20,980 nucleotides of DNA from Candidatus Peregrinibacteria bacterium (GTDB lineage Bacteria > Patescibacteriota > Gracilibacteria > UBA1369 > LOWO2-01-FULL-3), in the NCBI GenBank assembly GCA_007133095.1, contig SLNK01000030.1, forward strand, positions 1-20,980, given 5' to 3'. Shown piece after piece: positions 1-7,550 of this stretch. The translations under genes were made by a program, and so were the position numbers. The notes beneath the pieces are model-generated. The model made no database searches, was not told the origin of the DNA, and was given only the letters and a program-made list of their open reading frames with translations. Position 1 is the stretch's first letter; the number at the start of each line of letters is the position of its first letter.

Positions 1-1
1 A

Positions 2-1339
2 ACACCAACAATCGCAATAGTGGGGCGCCCCAATGTGGGCAAATCAACTCTGTTCAACAGGCTAATCGGACAGAGGCGAGCCGTCGTGGCAAAAGAAGCG
101 GGAACAACAAGGGACAGAATTTCACAAAAATTTGAATGCGATGGGTACGAAACAATGCTTGTGGACACCGGAGGACTTGAGCATGGGAAACAGGAAAACA
201 TAGAAGAGAATATTCAAGTGCAGGCAAAAATGGCCATTGAGAACGCCGATATCATTCTTTTTATAGTCGATATAACGAAGGATCCTACGGTTGATGATCA
301 CACCGCGGTCGAAATTCTTAGAAAGTCGAAAAAACCTGTGATTTTTGTTGCGAACAAAGCCGATAATGCGGAGGCGGAAATGTTATCGCATGAATTTTAT
401 CAATTGGGATTCGATAAACCGATAACAATTTCGGCAATTCACAACAGGGGAATGGACGACCTGAAAAATGAAATTTCTAAATATCTAAAAAAACTTAAAG
501 CCAAGAAAACAAAAAAGAAAAAACTCGATGATGAGATAATCGATATTTGCATACTGGGAAAACCAAATGCCGGAAAGTCCTCTCTTGTAAACGCGCTGTT
601 TGGGATGGAAAAGGTTATTGTGTCCGATACCCCCGGCACAACAAGAGACGCGACCGACACGGAAATAGAATTCAAGGATAAGAAATTCAACCTGATAGAC
701 ACGGCGGGGTTAAAAAGACCGGGACGAACCAAAGTGGGTATAGAAAAGTTTAGCGCCCTTCGGGCGCTCCAATCCGTCGAACGCTCGGACATCGTCGTAC
801 TGCTAATAGACGGTGAACTCGGAATAACAAGTAGAGACCTCCATATAGCTCAACACGCGCTCGAACAGGAGAAAGGACTCATAATCGCGATAAACAAAAT
901 AGACACATTCGAAAATCGGGAGGAGGAAGAAAGTAGATTCATAAGCAGAATAAAAAGGAAATTCTCATTCACTCCTTGGGCGCCGCTTATATTTATTTCA
1001 GCGAAAAACAAAAAAAATACCACAAAAATTTTGAATCTGTCGGAAGAAATAATGGAAGAAAGAAGAAAAAGAATTCCCACCGCGGAACTCAACAGTTTCC
1101 TTAGAAAAATAACTTACAAACATCTACCCTCAAGCGCAAAACTCAAGAAACCTAAGTTCATGTACGGAAGCCAGGTAGACATTTGTCCGCCAAAATTCGC
1201 ATTATTCTTCAAGAATTTTGAGGACCTGCACTTCTCCTACCCCAGATATCTTGAAAATGAAATTAGAAAAGAATACGGGTTCAATGGTACCGTTATAAGC
1301 TTTAAGTTCAAAAAAGGAAGTGAGGATAGACATAAATAA
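2..1339 (+). CDS. der: GTPase Der (EngA), 5' end cut by window edge
   Basis: Tandem-GTPase ribosome assembly factor acting on the 50S subunit. The reading frame is open to the left edge and begins TPTIAIVGRPNVGKST, so only the first few codons are missing; the GTG at 20 lies inside the first P-loop and is not the start. The first G domain shows GRPNVGKS, DTGG and NKAD. A lysine-rich linker follows, then a second G domain with GKPNAGKSS, DTAG and NKID/SAK. The C-terminal part (from about nt 1110) is the KH-like domain typical of Der and ends in a basic tail. The length fits the family. The 85 nt after the stop hold no clear terminator or SD sequence. The family assignment is firm; the true start lies outside the window. 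Confidence 0.96.
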   Translation, partial: TPTIAIVGRPNVGKSTLFNRLIGQRRAVVAKEAGTTRDRISQKFECDGYETMLVDTGGLEHGKQENIEENIQVQAKMAIENADIILFIVDITKDPTVDDHTAVEILRKSKKPVIFVANKADNAEAEMLSHEFYQLGFDKPITISAIHNRGMDDLKNEISKYLKKLKAKKTKKKKLDDEIIDICILGKPNAGKSSLVNALFGMEKVIVSDTPGTTRDATDTEIEFKDKKFNLIDTAGLKRPGRTKVGIEKFSALRALQSVERSDIVVLLIDGELGITSRDLHIAQHALEQEKGLIIAINKIDTFENREEEESRFISRIKRKFSFTPWAPLIFISAKNKKNTTKILNLSEEIMEERRKRIPTAELNSFLRKITYKHLPSSAKLKKPKFMYGSQVDICPPKFALFFKNFEDLHFSYPRYLENEIRKEYGFNGTVISFKFKKGSEDRHK

Positions 1340-1424
1340 GCTCACCCCGTTAGTCAAAAAAAGCTGTTTGAAATGCTAAAAACATGATAGTCTCCAAAAA
1401 GATTAAAAAATAACAATCTGAACC

Positions 1425-1856
1425 ATGAAAAAATCATCAATTGTCGCAATCGCACTAGTAACCGTTTTTGGGATAACCGCATGCGGAGAAAGAGTCGGAG
1501 GCGGAGAGCCTCAGCCTTTTCACGGAGAATGGGTTTATGAAAGAGGCGGAGTAGAGCGAGTAGTATATACATTTGAACCTAGAAATGTAGAAATGATACA
1601 AAGAACCGATGAAGGAGAGATGAGATGGCACTGGAAAGGAACTCACAGCATTCAACCGATTGAGGGCGCTTGGTTTGAAGGAGAAATCCTGTGGAAAAAC
1701 TATTTTGAGTTCGAAACAAATAAATGGGACAGTTGGGATTTCAGAAACGATCACGATATAAGATTGATGCTGGATGGAGAAATGCTAAGGTTTTATACTG
1801 AGTTTTTTGGAGAATGGGAGGAAGCGGATTATTCGCCGCTCGTAAAAAGATTCTAG
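1425..1856 (+). CDS. small predicted lipoprotein of unknown function
   Basis: 143 residues. The N-terminus is a lipoprotein signal: two lysines, a hydrophobic stretch, then the lipobox ITAC with the lipidated cysteine at residue 20, followed by a glycine-rich spacer. The mature part is rich in Trp, Glu and Arg (motifs such as RWHWKG and DSWDF) with alternating hydrophobics, which suggests a beta-rich domain. I do not recognise the family. It should be anchored on the outer face of the cytoplasmic membrane. Its TAG stop (1854-1856) shares the palindrome CTAG with the stop of the convergent gene on the other strand. No SD sequence is visible, and the 85-nt upstream gap gives no convincing promoter. 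Confidence 0.75.
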   Translation: MKKSSIVAIALVTVFGITACGERVGGGEPQPFHGEWVYERGGVERVVYTFEPRNVEMIQRTDEGEMRWHWKGTHSIQPIEGAWFEGEILWKNYFEFETNKWDSWDFRNDHDIRLMLDGEMLRFYTEFFGEWEEADYSPLVKRF

Positions 1857-2617
1857 TAAATTGATAGAGGGCGGTGTCCCGGCACCCTTGCTCTACCGTA
1901 TTTTTTTATCCACTCACTTCGCCATTGGCGACGATGGTCTATGTTGTGGAATTTTAAAATGTGGTTACCTACGACCACCCCCAAATCGGAAGAAGCCGCT
2001 TCATAGATGCCGGGGAGTTCTTGCGGCTCATTTTCTGAATTCATCAATTCAATTTTTCTTTTTGCACGCTTAAGTTGCCAAGTTTTTAGCTTATTCTCAA
2101 AAAAAGTTCCAATTGTTCCTCCAAAAATAAATTCCAAGATTTTATTCAAATAAGAAGCTTTTTTTGAAATCCGTTTGTTTGAAATAAAAAAATCATCTTC
2201 GTTTTCAAAAAAATGTCGTGCCCATAAATTGTTATCTATCAAATCCGCAGAAACTCCATCATCCGCGATAGGAATCATGGTTTTTAGCCAATATGCTAGA
2301 TAAATATCGTTTTCAATTGCGATTTTAGATAAATCCAAAAAATCATCGTCAATAAAAAAACTCAAACAAAACCTTCCGGCAATTTTATTTCCATGCCGGC
2401 GTACACCGAATAAATGCAAAAATCCCGTCAAAAAGGTACGGACAAAGAAAAGCCGCCCCGATTTGGAAATTACAAAAATATCTATATCGCTTTCCTTATT
2501 CACCCTTCCGAAAGCCAAATTGTTACAAATCGCCGCCATCCGCAAAAAAGGGCAGATCCTAAACACAAAATTGAACCTACTCACCCGTCGCCATAATTTT
2601 TTTTCTATTTCTGTCAT
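1853..2617 (-). CDS. nucleotidyltransferase-fold protein
   Basis: 254 residues. Residues 34-48 read LAFGRVNKESDIDIF, matching the pol-beta-like nucleotidyltransferase signature (a G-containing turn, then an SDIDI motif with two metal-binding acidic residues, D44 and D46). The following stretch (SKSGRLFFVRTFLTG) and a helical C-terminal half with many aromatic and acidic residues resemble stand-alone nucleotidyltransferase-domain proteins common in Patescibacteria. The substrate cannot be told; members of this fold modify proteins, RNA or antibiotics, or act as toxins. No antitoxin-like partner (HEPN or MNT pair) is adjacent. The start at 2617 sits 5 nt downstream of a palindromic -10 box shared with uvrC, suggesting a leaderless transcript. 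The end overlaps the lipoprotein gene by 4 nt. Confidence 0.75.
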   Translation of the reverse strand: MTEIEKKLWRRVSRFNFVFRICPFLRMAAICNNLAFGRVNKESDIDIFVISKSGRLFFVRTFLTGFLHLFGVRRHGNKIAGRFCLSFFIDDDFLDLSKIAIENDIYLAYWLKTMIPIADDGVSADLIDNNLWARHFFENEDDFFISNKRISKKASYLNKILEFIFGGTIGTFFENKLKTWQLKRAKRKIELMNSENEPQELPGIYEAASSDLGVVVGNHILKFHNIDHRRQWRSEWIKKYGRARVPGHRPLSIY

Positions 2618-2622
2618 AATTC

Positions 2623-2630
2623 ATTATAAT
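2623..2630. promoter_or_regulatory. shared palindromic -10 box for the nucleotidyltransferase gene (-) and uvrC (+)
   Basis: The octamer ATTATAAT is its own reverse complement, so a perfect TATAAT exists on both strands (2625-2630 on +, 2623-2628 on -). uvrC starts 10 nt downstream on the + strand; the nucleotidyltransferase gene starts 5 nt downstream on the - strand. The -35 regions are poor on both sides. Inferred transcripts would have no leader or one of about 4 nt. Confidence 0.5.
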
Positions 2631-2640
2631 CAAACCAATC

Positions 2641-4731
2641 ATGCCAGAAAAAAGCAAGATAACAAAATCACTAAAGACAATTTCAGGCTCCCCGGGCGTT
2701 TACAAGATGCTTGACGAAGAGGGGAGGGTTATTTATGTGGGGAAGGCAAAAAATCTCTCAAAACGCGTAAAACAGTACTTCCAAAAAGGATACCAACACT
2801 CAACCAGAACGCAAAAACTCGTAGAAAAAGCACACGATCTTCAAACAATCGCGGTGGACAGCGAATTGGAAGCGACAATTCTGGAACACAATTTAATAAA
2901 ACAGCTCCAACCAAAATACAACGTCATAATGAAAGACGACAAAAATTTTGTTTACATCAAAATAACTGAAGAAGATTTTCCTCGGATACAAATTGTGAGA
3001 AAGATAGAGAAAGACAACGCAAAATACATCGGTCCCAAAACTGCGGCGCATCAAGTACGGGAAACACTCAAGGTTATAAAAAAAGTTTTTCCGTTCAGGC
3101 ATTGCGGGCTGGAGATTGAAATGAAGGGGAAAAAAGTAAAGGTCAGTAAAAAAGTCATCAAATATCCGTGTCTGGACTACTACATTAAAAGTTGTGCCGC
3201 TCCTTGCATCGGAAACTGCACGAAGGAGGAGTACAGAGAAATCATAAAAGGCGTTGAGGATTTTTTACAGGGAAAAGCTGAAGATATTACAAAAAATCTT
3301 CATAACAAAATGATGGAAGCGGCCACGGAAAAGAAGTTTGAGAAAGCGGGCCGAATAAGGGACAAAATCAAAAAAGTGGAGCAGATTCTGGAGAAGCAAA
3401 AAGTCGCGGACGCGAAAGGGGAGCACAAGGATATTATCAATTATTGCATCACACAAAGCAGAGCCTACTTCAATCTTTTTCAGATCAGGGACGGAAAATT
3501 GATAGGACAGGAGAATTTTATACTGAACGCGAAAGACGCGGACGAAACCGAAAGCACCGAAGTTTTGGAAGCCTTTCTGAAACAGTACTACGAAATCGCA
3601 ACCGATATTCCGAAAGAAATCTTGATTCCGCACGAAATTGAAAGGATTAAGGCCTTGGAGGAGTTTATCCAAAACCAGACAAAACTTAAGACAAAACTGA
3701 TAATCCCCAAAAAAGGTATCAAAAACAAATTGCTTGAAATGAGTCTGAAAAACGCGCGCATTTTCGCGGACAGAAACAAACCGAGCTGGCAACAGGAAAG
3801 CGAACTAACCAAAAATGCCGTGGAACAACTTCAAAAACTCTTAAAAATAAAAACCCCTCTTAAAAGGATCGAATGTTACGATATTTCCCACCTAAGCGGA
3901 ACGGACACGGTGGGGTCAATGATAGTATTTGAAAAAGGTGTGCCAAAGAAAGATATGTATCGAAAGTTTCAGATAAAAACGGTACAGAACAAGCCGGACG
4001 ACTACAAATCCATGGAGGAGGTCCTTTATCGCCGATTTCTAAAAATAGCGCTGGAAAACAGATTCAAGGACTACGAATTCAAGAAAGCCGGAAAAAAAGA
4101 CTTTAATTTTATCAAGGAGCACGATAAAAACGACCCGACAACAAAAGAACGTCAATGGTACATAATTGAACAAAAAAAAGCCCAAAAAGGCTTCATCGCG
4201 ATTAAGGAGTATTCGGAAAAAGTCGTGGAGCTAAAAAGTTTGTGGATCAAAAAGGAGGAGAGAGGACACAAACTTGGGCATTTGTTGATTAAAAAAGCGA
4301 TGGAAAAAACAAAAGCAAAAAGGGTCTACGCAATTTGTAAACCCGAACTCAAAGATTACTATTTGTTGATTGGTTTTGAAGAAATAAAAACAACCCCGAA
4401 AGAACTGAAAATGCAAAAAGGGAAGTGCCATTTGGTTTATGACAAAGCCAAGCACAAGGTAGACAAATCATTTTCAAAATCTCCGGACTTGATTGTAATT
4501 GATGGGGGAAAGGGACAACTCTCTTCGGCCGGCAAGATTTTTAGCCAACTGGGCATCAAAATTCCATACATTTCCCTGGCAAAAAGACTGGAAGAAATAT
4601 TCGTGCCCTCACCCAAACTTACCTCAATCCGCCTTGACGCAAACAACGAAGCCCTAAAACTCCTTCAGCGAGCCCGTGACGAAGCGCACAGATTCGCAAT
4701 AAGTTACCAGAAGAAGTTAAGAAAGTTCTAG
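2641..4731 (+). CDS. uvrC: excinuclease UvrC with an inserted GNAT domain
   Basis: Nucleotide excision repair endonuclease that cuts both sides of a lesion in the UvrB-DNA complex. The order is: GIY-YIG nuclease (about 15-90; GVYKM and VIYVGKAKNL), four cysteines of the UvrC Fe-S/Cys motif (FPFRHC, YPC, SCAAPC), a UVR domain for UvrB contact (about 220-255), then the RNase H-like 5' nuclease. Its catalytic residues are present: D414 in CYDISH, D621 in VIDGGKGQ and H683 in RDEAHRF. The nuclease domain is interrupted at about residues 478-612 by a GNAT-like domain. The protein stops right after AHRFAISYQKKLRKF, so the usual C-terminal (HhH)2 DNA-binding domain of roughly 60 residues is missing. 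At 696 residues it is longer than the usual 600 or so because of the insert. The gene overlaps thiI by 15 nt, tail to tail. Confidence 0.96.
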   Translation: MPEKSKITKSLKTISGSPGVYKMLDEEGRVIYVGKAKNLSKRVKQYFQKGYQHSTRTQKLVEKAHDLQTIAVDSELEATILEHNLIKQLQPKYNVIMKDDKNFVYIKITEEDFPRIQIVRKIEKDNAKYIGPKTAAHQVRETLKVIKKVFPFRHCGLEIEMKGKKVKVSKKVIKYPCLDYYIKSCAAPCIGNCTKEEYREIIKGVEDFLQGKAEDITKNLHNKMMEAATEKKFEKAGRIRDKIKKVEQILEKQKVADAKGEHKDIINYCITQSRAYFNLFQIRDGKLIGQENFILNAKDADETESTEVLEAFLKQYYEIATDIPKEILIPHEIERIKALEEFIQNQTKLKTKLIIPKKGIKNKLLEMSLKNARIFADRNKPSWQQESELTKNAVEQLQKLLKIKTPLKRIECYDISHLSGTDTVGSMIVFEKGVPKKDMYRKFQIKTVQNKPDDYKSMEEVLYRRFLKIALENRFKDYEFKKAGKKDFNFIKEHDKNDPTTKERQWYIIEQKKAQKGFIAIKEYSEKVVELKSLWIKKEERGHKLGHLLIKKAMEKTKAKRVYAICKPELKDYYLLIGFEEIKTTPKELKMQKGKCHLVYDKAKHKVDKSFSKSPDLIVIDGGKGQLSSAGKIFSQLGIKIPYISLAKRLEEIFVPSPKLTSIRLDANNEALKLLQRARDEAHRFAISYQKKLRKF
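4072..4476 (+). other. GNAT-type acetyltransferase domain inserted in UvrC
   Basis: Residues about 478-612 of UvrC separate EEVLYRRF (nuclease N-half) from PDLIVIDGGKGQ (nuclease C-half), which are normally some 20 residues apart. The inserted part reads like a complete GNAT fold. It has an early strand (YEFKKAGKKDFNFI), a strand with GFIAIKEY, and motif A (VELKSLWIKKEERGHKLGHLL), with R541/G542 and G546 in the acetyl-CoA pyrophosphate loop and K544 where many members have Gly. Motif B follows (RVYAICKPELKDYYLLIGFEE), with the usual YY...GFE ending. The frame is continuous and flanking UvrC residues are intact, so this is a domain insertion rather than a frameshift artefact. Whether it binds acetyl-CoA is not known. 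Confidence 0.85.
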
Positions 4732-5895
4732 TTCAGATTCTTTCAACGCCTTTTGCATCCACTCATCAATCGGCAAGCTCTCTTCGTATTTTAGCAAATC
4801 TCTAGCGTTAGCCCTCAACTCCGGGCTCCTGGGCATAAACATCGTACAGGATTCTTTACAGGGCAGTTTGGAAATTTCAAATGTCCCGATTTTCTTCGCA
4901 ATTTCAATAATTTCTTCCTTATCATCCCCGATCAGAGGCTGAAAAAGAGGAATGGTCGTGACATCGTGAATCGCGAAAATGTTCTCCGGAGTCTGGGAAG
5001 CTACTTGGCCAAAGTTGTCACCTGTAACAATCCCCTTGGCACGCTCTTTAAAACAAATTTTTTCAGCAATCCTCAACATCATCCTGCGGTACAAAAGGGT
5101 CCTCATACGTGCCGGAACTTCCAAATTCGTTGAAATACTTTTCTGGATAAAGCCGAATGGCACAAGATAAAGCTTAGTTCCTTCCTGATATTTACTCAAA
5201 ATTTGCACCAACTCTTTCACCTGTTCCATCTCGTCCTTATCGGTATAGGGATAGCCGTGAAAATGTACAAAAATTATTCTTGCCCCGCGTCTCATCATTC
5301 TATAAGCCGCAACGGGGGAGTCAATACCAGCAGAAATCGTAGCGACAAGTTTTCCTTGGGTCCCGGAAGAAAGGCCGCCCGCACCCCCATGTTTTTTGAA
5401 AGCAAAGTATCCATGTTCGTTAAAAAACTCCACGGTCACAACAAAATCCGGATTCTTCAGCTTCACTTTCATGTCCAACCCTCTCTCAAGAAGTAAAGCT
5501 CCGATTTTTCGCTCCATTTCCATCGAATTAAGTGGCATTTTCATCGACCTTTTAACCTTCACTCTAAACGTTTTCGTTTTTTCCTCACAGATTTCTTCCG
5601 GCAAATTCGTCCAAATTTCCTCCACCAATTTCTCAATATCCGTCGATCCCACAAAAACAAAACTGAAATTTTTAATACCGAAAATCTTATTCAAAACAGA
5701 AATGTACTTATCTTCGTCAAAATCATCCTCCAGAGGAATTAAAAATCGATCCAAAGTATGTTCAATAAAAAAATTCCGCTCAAAGCTCTCCTTAAACTTC
5801 GTCTTAATATTCCGCATCAACCTGGAAACAAAATAGTCCTTGTTTCCCAGCTTCAACCCAATTTCCCCATAATGCACCAGTAAACATCTTTTCAT
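4717..5895 (-). CDS. thiI: tRNA 4-thiouridine synthase ThiI, no rhodanese domain
   Basis: 392 residues. Adenylates U8 of tRNA and transfers sulfur (s4U); in some bacteria it also serves thiamine thiazole synthesis. The N-terminus (MKRCLLVHYGEIGLKLGNKD) is the NFLD/ferredoxin-like start, followed by a THUMP domain (about 60-165) and the PP-loop ATPase with ISAGIDSPVAAYRM at 187-200. The PP-loop is SAGIDS rather than the common SGGIDS. Cysteines C346 and C350 in LPCKESCTMFMPRSP match the conserved catalytic Cys region. There is no C-terminal rhodanese domain, so a separate sulfur donor (cysteine desulfurase) would be needed, as in Bacillus-type ThiI. The upstream region holds an extended -10 on the minus strand. 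The 3' end overlaps uvrC. Confidence 0.93.
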   Translation of the reverse strand: MKRCLLVHYGEIGLKLGNKDYFVSRLMRNIKTKFKESFERNFFIEHTLDRFLIPLEDDFDEDKYISVLNKIFGIKNFSFVFVGSTDIEKLVEEIWTNLPEEICEEKTKTFRVKVKRSMKMPLNSMEMERKIGALLLERGLDMKVKLKNPDFVVTVEFFNEHGYFAFKKHGGAGGLSSGTQGKLVATISAGIDSPVAAYRMMRRGARIIFVHFHGYPYTDKDEMEQVKELVQILSKYQEGTKLYLVPFGFIQKSISTNLEVPARMRTLLYRRMMLRIAEKICFKERAKGIVTGDNFGQVASQTPENIFAIHDVTTIPLFQPLIGDDKEEIIEIAKKIGTFEISKLPCKESCTMFMPRSPELRANARDLLKYEESLPIDEWMQKALKESELELS

Positions 5896-5918
5896 AGATG
5901 ACGATTAAAGACGACGGG

Positions 5919-5950
5919 ATTGTAGCACAACGAGAATAATATGCTAAAAT
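5919..5950. promoter_or_regulatory. overlapping divergent promoters for thiI (-) and folP (+)
   Basis: On the + strand an extended -10, TGC-TAAAAT (TAAAAT at 5945-5950), lies 10 nt before the folP ATG. On the - strand TGC-TACAAT (hexamer at 5919-5924) lies 23 nt before the thiI ATG, with a -35-like TTAGCA (5942-5947) 17 nt further upstream. Each promoter's -10 overlaps the other's -35 position, so the two would compete for RNA polymerase. No SD sequence precedes either start. Confidence 0.5.
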
Positions 5951-5960
5951 CGCAACGCCC

Positions 5961-6755
5961 ATGGATTTAAAAAAACTCACAAAAAAGGATCGCCCCGTAA
6001 TAATGGGGATTCTGAACATAACTCCGGATTCATTCAGTGACGGAGGCCGATACGATACAGTCGAAGCCGCGATAAAAAGGGCGGTAGCGCTTGAGGAACA
6101 GGGCGCGGATATAATAGACATCGGAGGAGAATCAACGGGCCCGGGATCCAAAAGGGTAAAAACCGAAGAAGAAATAAGAAGAGTTCTACCGGTTTTAATA
6201 GCCGTAAGAAAACGAACAAAACTTCCGATTTCCATAGACACATACAAAGCGAAAGTGGCACAAGCCGCATTGGAAGAGGGCGCCGACATGATAAACGACG
6301 TAACCGCGCTCCGAGCAGACAAGAAAATGCCGGTGATCATAAGTAAATACAAATGCCCGATAATTCTGATGTACTCGAAGGATCCAACGCCCCGCACAAC
6401 ACGCAAAAAACAACACTACAAAAACGTCACCGCTCACATCAAAAATTTTCTTGAGGAAAGAATCAGATTCGCACAAGAGAAAGGGATAAAAAAATCGCAG
6501 ATTATAATTGATCCGGGGATGGGGGCGTTTATCAGCTCGGTCCCGGCGTACAGTTATCAAATAATCACGGAACTCAACGAGTTAAAATCGCTTTCTTGCC
6601 CGATTTTAATAGGAATATCAAGAAAGTCCTTCCTTGGCGGAGCATTAAGCTCAAGAGACGGCAAAAGCGCGGCTTTATCGGCCATTGCTTATATCAACGG
6701 GGCAAGTATAATCAGAACCCATAATGTAAAAGAAACTTTATCATGCCTAAATTGA
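5961..6755 (+). CDS. folP: dihydropteroate synthase
   Basis: 264 residues. Condenses dihydropterin pyrophosphate with p-aminobenzoate. The TIM-barrel signatures are clear: MGILNITPDSFSDGG (15-29, N19), DIGGEST (53-59), SIDTYK (D93), INDV (N112/D113), IIDPGMG (D184), GISRKSF (S220-R221-K222) and IRTHNV (H254). Some usually conserved positions differ: STRPG is STGPG (G60 in place of Arg), the GFGK loop after DPG is GAFI (no Lys near 191), and LMH is LMY. These suggest a divergent DHPS subgroup rather than decay, because the rest is intact. It is the first gene of a tight six-gene folate operon and overlaps the next gene by 13 nt. Confidence 0.92.
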   Translation: MDLKKLTKKDRPVIMGILNITPDSFSDGGRYDTVEAAIKRAVALEEQGADIIDIGGESTGPGSKRVKTEEEIRRVLPVLIAVRKRTKLPISIDTYKAKVAQAALEEGADMINDVTALRADKKMPVIISKYKCPIILMYSKDPTPRTTRKKQHYKNVTAHIKNFLEERIRFAQEKGIKKSQIIIDPGMGAFISSVPAYSYQIITELNELKSLSCPILIGISRKSFLGGALSSRDGKSAALSAIAYINGASIIRTHNVKETLSCLN

Positions 6756-7096
6756 AAATAAGCGCGACTTTCAGGCTTGCGGCATCGCATTTTCTGCCGA
6801 ATTATCACGGGGAGTGTGAAAACATGCATGGACACAATTACAAAGTCATCGTGACGATTGAAGGAGATATAAAGAAAGACGGGATGGTTATGGACTTCAA
6901 AGATCTTAAAAAAATCGTAAAAACTCACGCGATAGATAAGCTTGATCACACTCATCTGAACGATATTCTGAAAAATCCCTCCGCGGAAAATATAGTTGTT
7001 TGGATTTGGGATAGGCTGAAACCCGAACTGCCGGAACTGAAAAACATAAAAATTTTTGAAACAGACGATTATTACTGCAGTTACGATGGCAAATAG
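6743..7096 (+). CDS. 6-pyruvoyltetrahydropterin synthase-family enzyme (PTPS-I/III type), probable FolB replacement
   Basis: 117 residues, COG0720 family. Zinc ligands are H16 (AASHFL), H29 and H31. The key motif is C25-E26-N-M-H-G-H, i.e. CE-x2-HGH, combining the C-x3-HGH of QueD and the E-x2-HGH of PTPS-III. In this family the Glu form cleaves dihydroneopterin triphosphate to 6-hydroxymethyldihydropterin, bypassing FolB; enzymes with both residues can serve folate and queuosine routes. Other family motifs are MVMDFKDLKKIV, LDHTHLND and the ENIVVWIW region. Its place between folP and folK, with no folB nearby, argues for the folate role (inference); a QueD role cannot be excluded. It overlaps folP by 13 nt and folK by 11 nt. 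Confidence 0.88.
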   Translation: MPKLKISATFRLAASHFLPNYHGECENMHGHNYKVIVTIEGDIKKDGMVMDFKDLKKIVKTHAIDKLDHTHLNDILKNPSAENIVVWIWDRLKPELPELKNIKIFETDDYYCSYDGK

Positions 7097-7550
7097 CACG
7101 GTTTATATAGCACTGGGGTCAAACCTTGGAGACAGAAAAGATAATCTGCAAAAGGCGATGGAAGCGATATCCGAATTCGCGCAGATAGAACAAAAATCAA
7201 CGATTATAGAAACCGAACCGGAAGGATATAAGGAGCAGAATTTTTTCTTGAACATGGTGATAACAATTCAAACCAATCTCACAGCATCAGAACTGATAGA
7301 AAAACTGCAAGAGGTGGAGAAAAAAATGGGAAGGGTAAGAAAAATAAAGAATGGTCCGCGCACGATTGATCTGGACATCTTATTTTACAACAAAGAAGCG
7401 ATAAAAACCCCGAATCTGGAAATACCGCATCCGCGCATGCATAAAAGAGCTTTCGTCCTTAATCCGATGAATGAGTTGGCACCGGAATTGATCCATCCGA
7501 TTCTAAAAAAATCCATAAACACACTTAAAAATGAACTTGGAAAAAATTGA
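7086..7550 (+). CDS. folK: 2-amino-4-hydroxy-6-hydroxymethyldihydropteridine pyrophosphokinase
   Basis: 154 residues from ATG 7086. HPPK transfers pyrophosphate from ATP to 6-hydroxymethyldihydropterin, giving the FolP substrate. Signatures seen are VYIALGSNLGDR at the N-terminus, NFFLNMVI, GPRTIDLDILFYN (the conserved DLDIL metal-binding aspartates) and IPHPRMHKRAFVLNPMNEL. I chose ATG 7086 over the in-frame start at 7056 because family members start a few residues before YIALGSN, and the earlier start would add ten residues inside the PTPS gene. It overlaps the PTPS gene by 11 nt and folE by 20 nt, so translational coupling is likely. Confidence 0.94.
   Translation: MANSTVYIALGSNLGDRKDNLQKAMEAISEFAQIEQKSTIIETEPEGYKEQNFFLNMVITIQTNLTASELIEKLQEVEKKMGRVRKIKNGPRTIDLDILFYNKEAIKTPNLEIPHPRMHKRAFVLNPMNELAPELIHPILKKSINTLKNELGKN

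Noticed and set aside
7056..7085. Earlier in-frame start for folK
   Set aside because: Adds ten residues absent from HPPK families; ATG 7086 gives the usual N-terminus.
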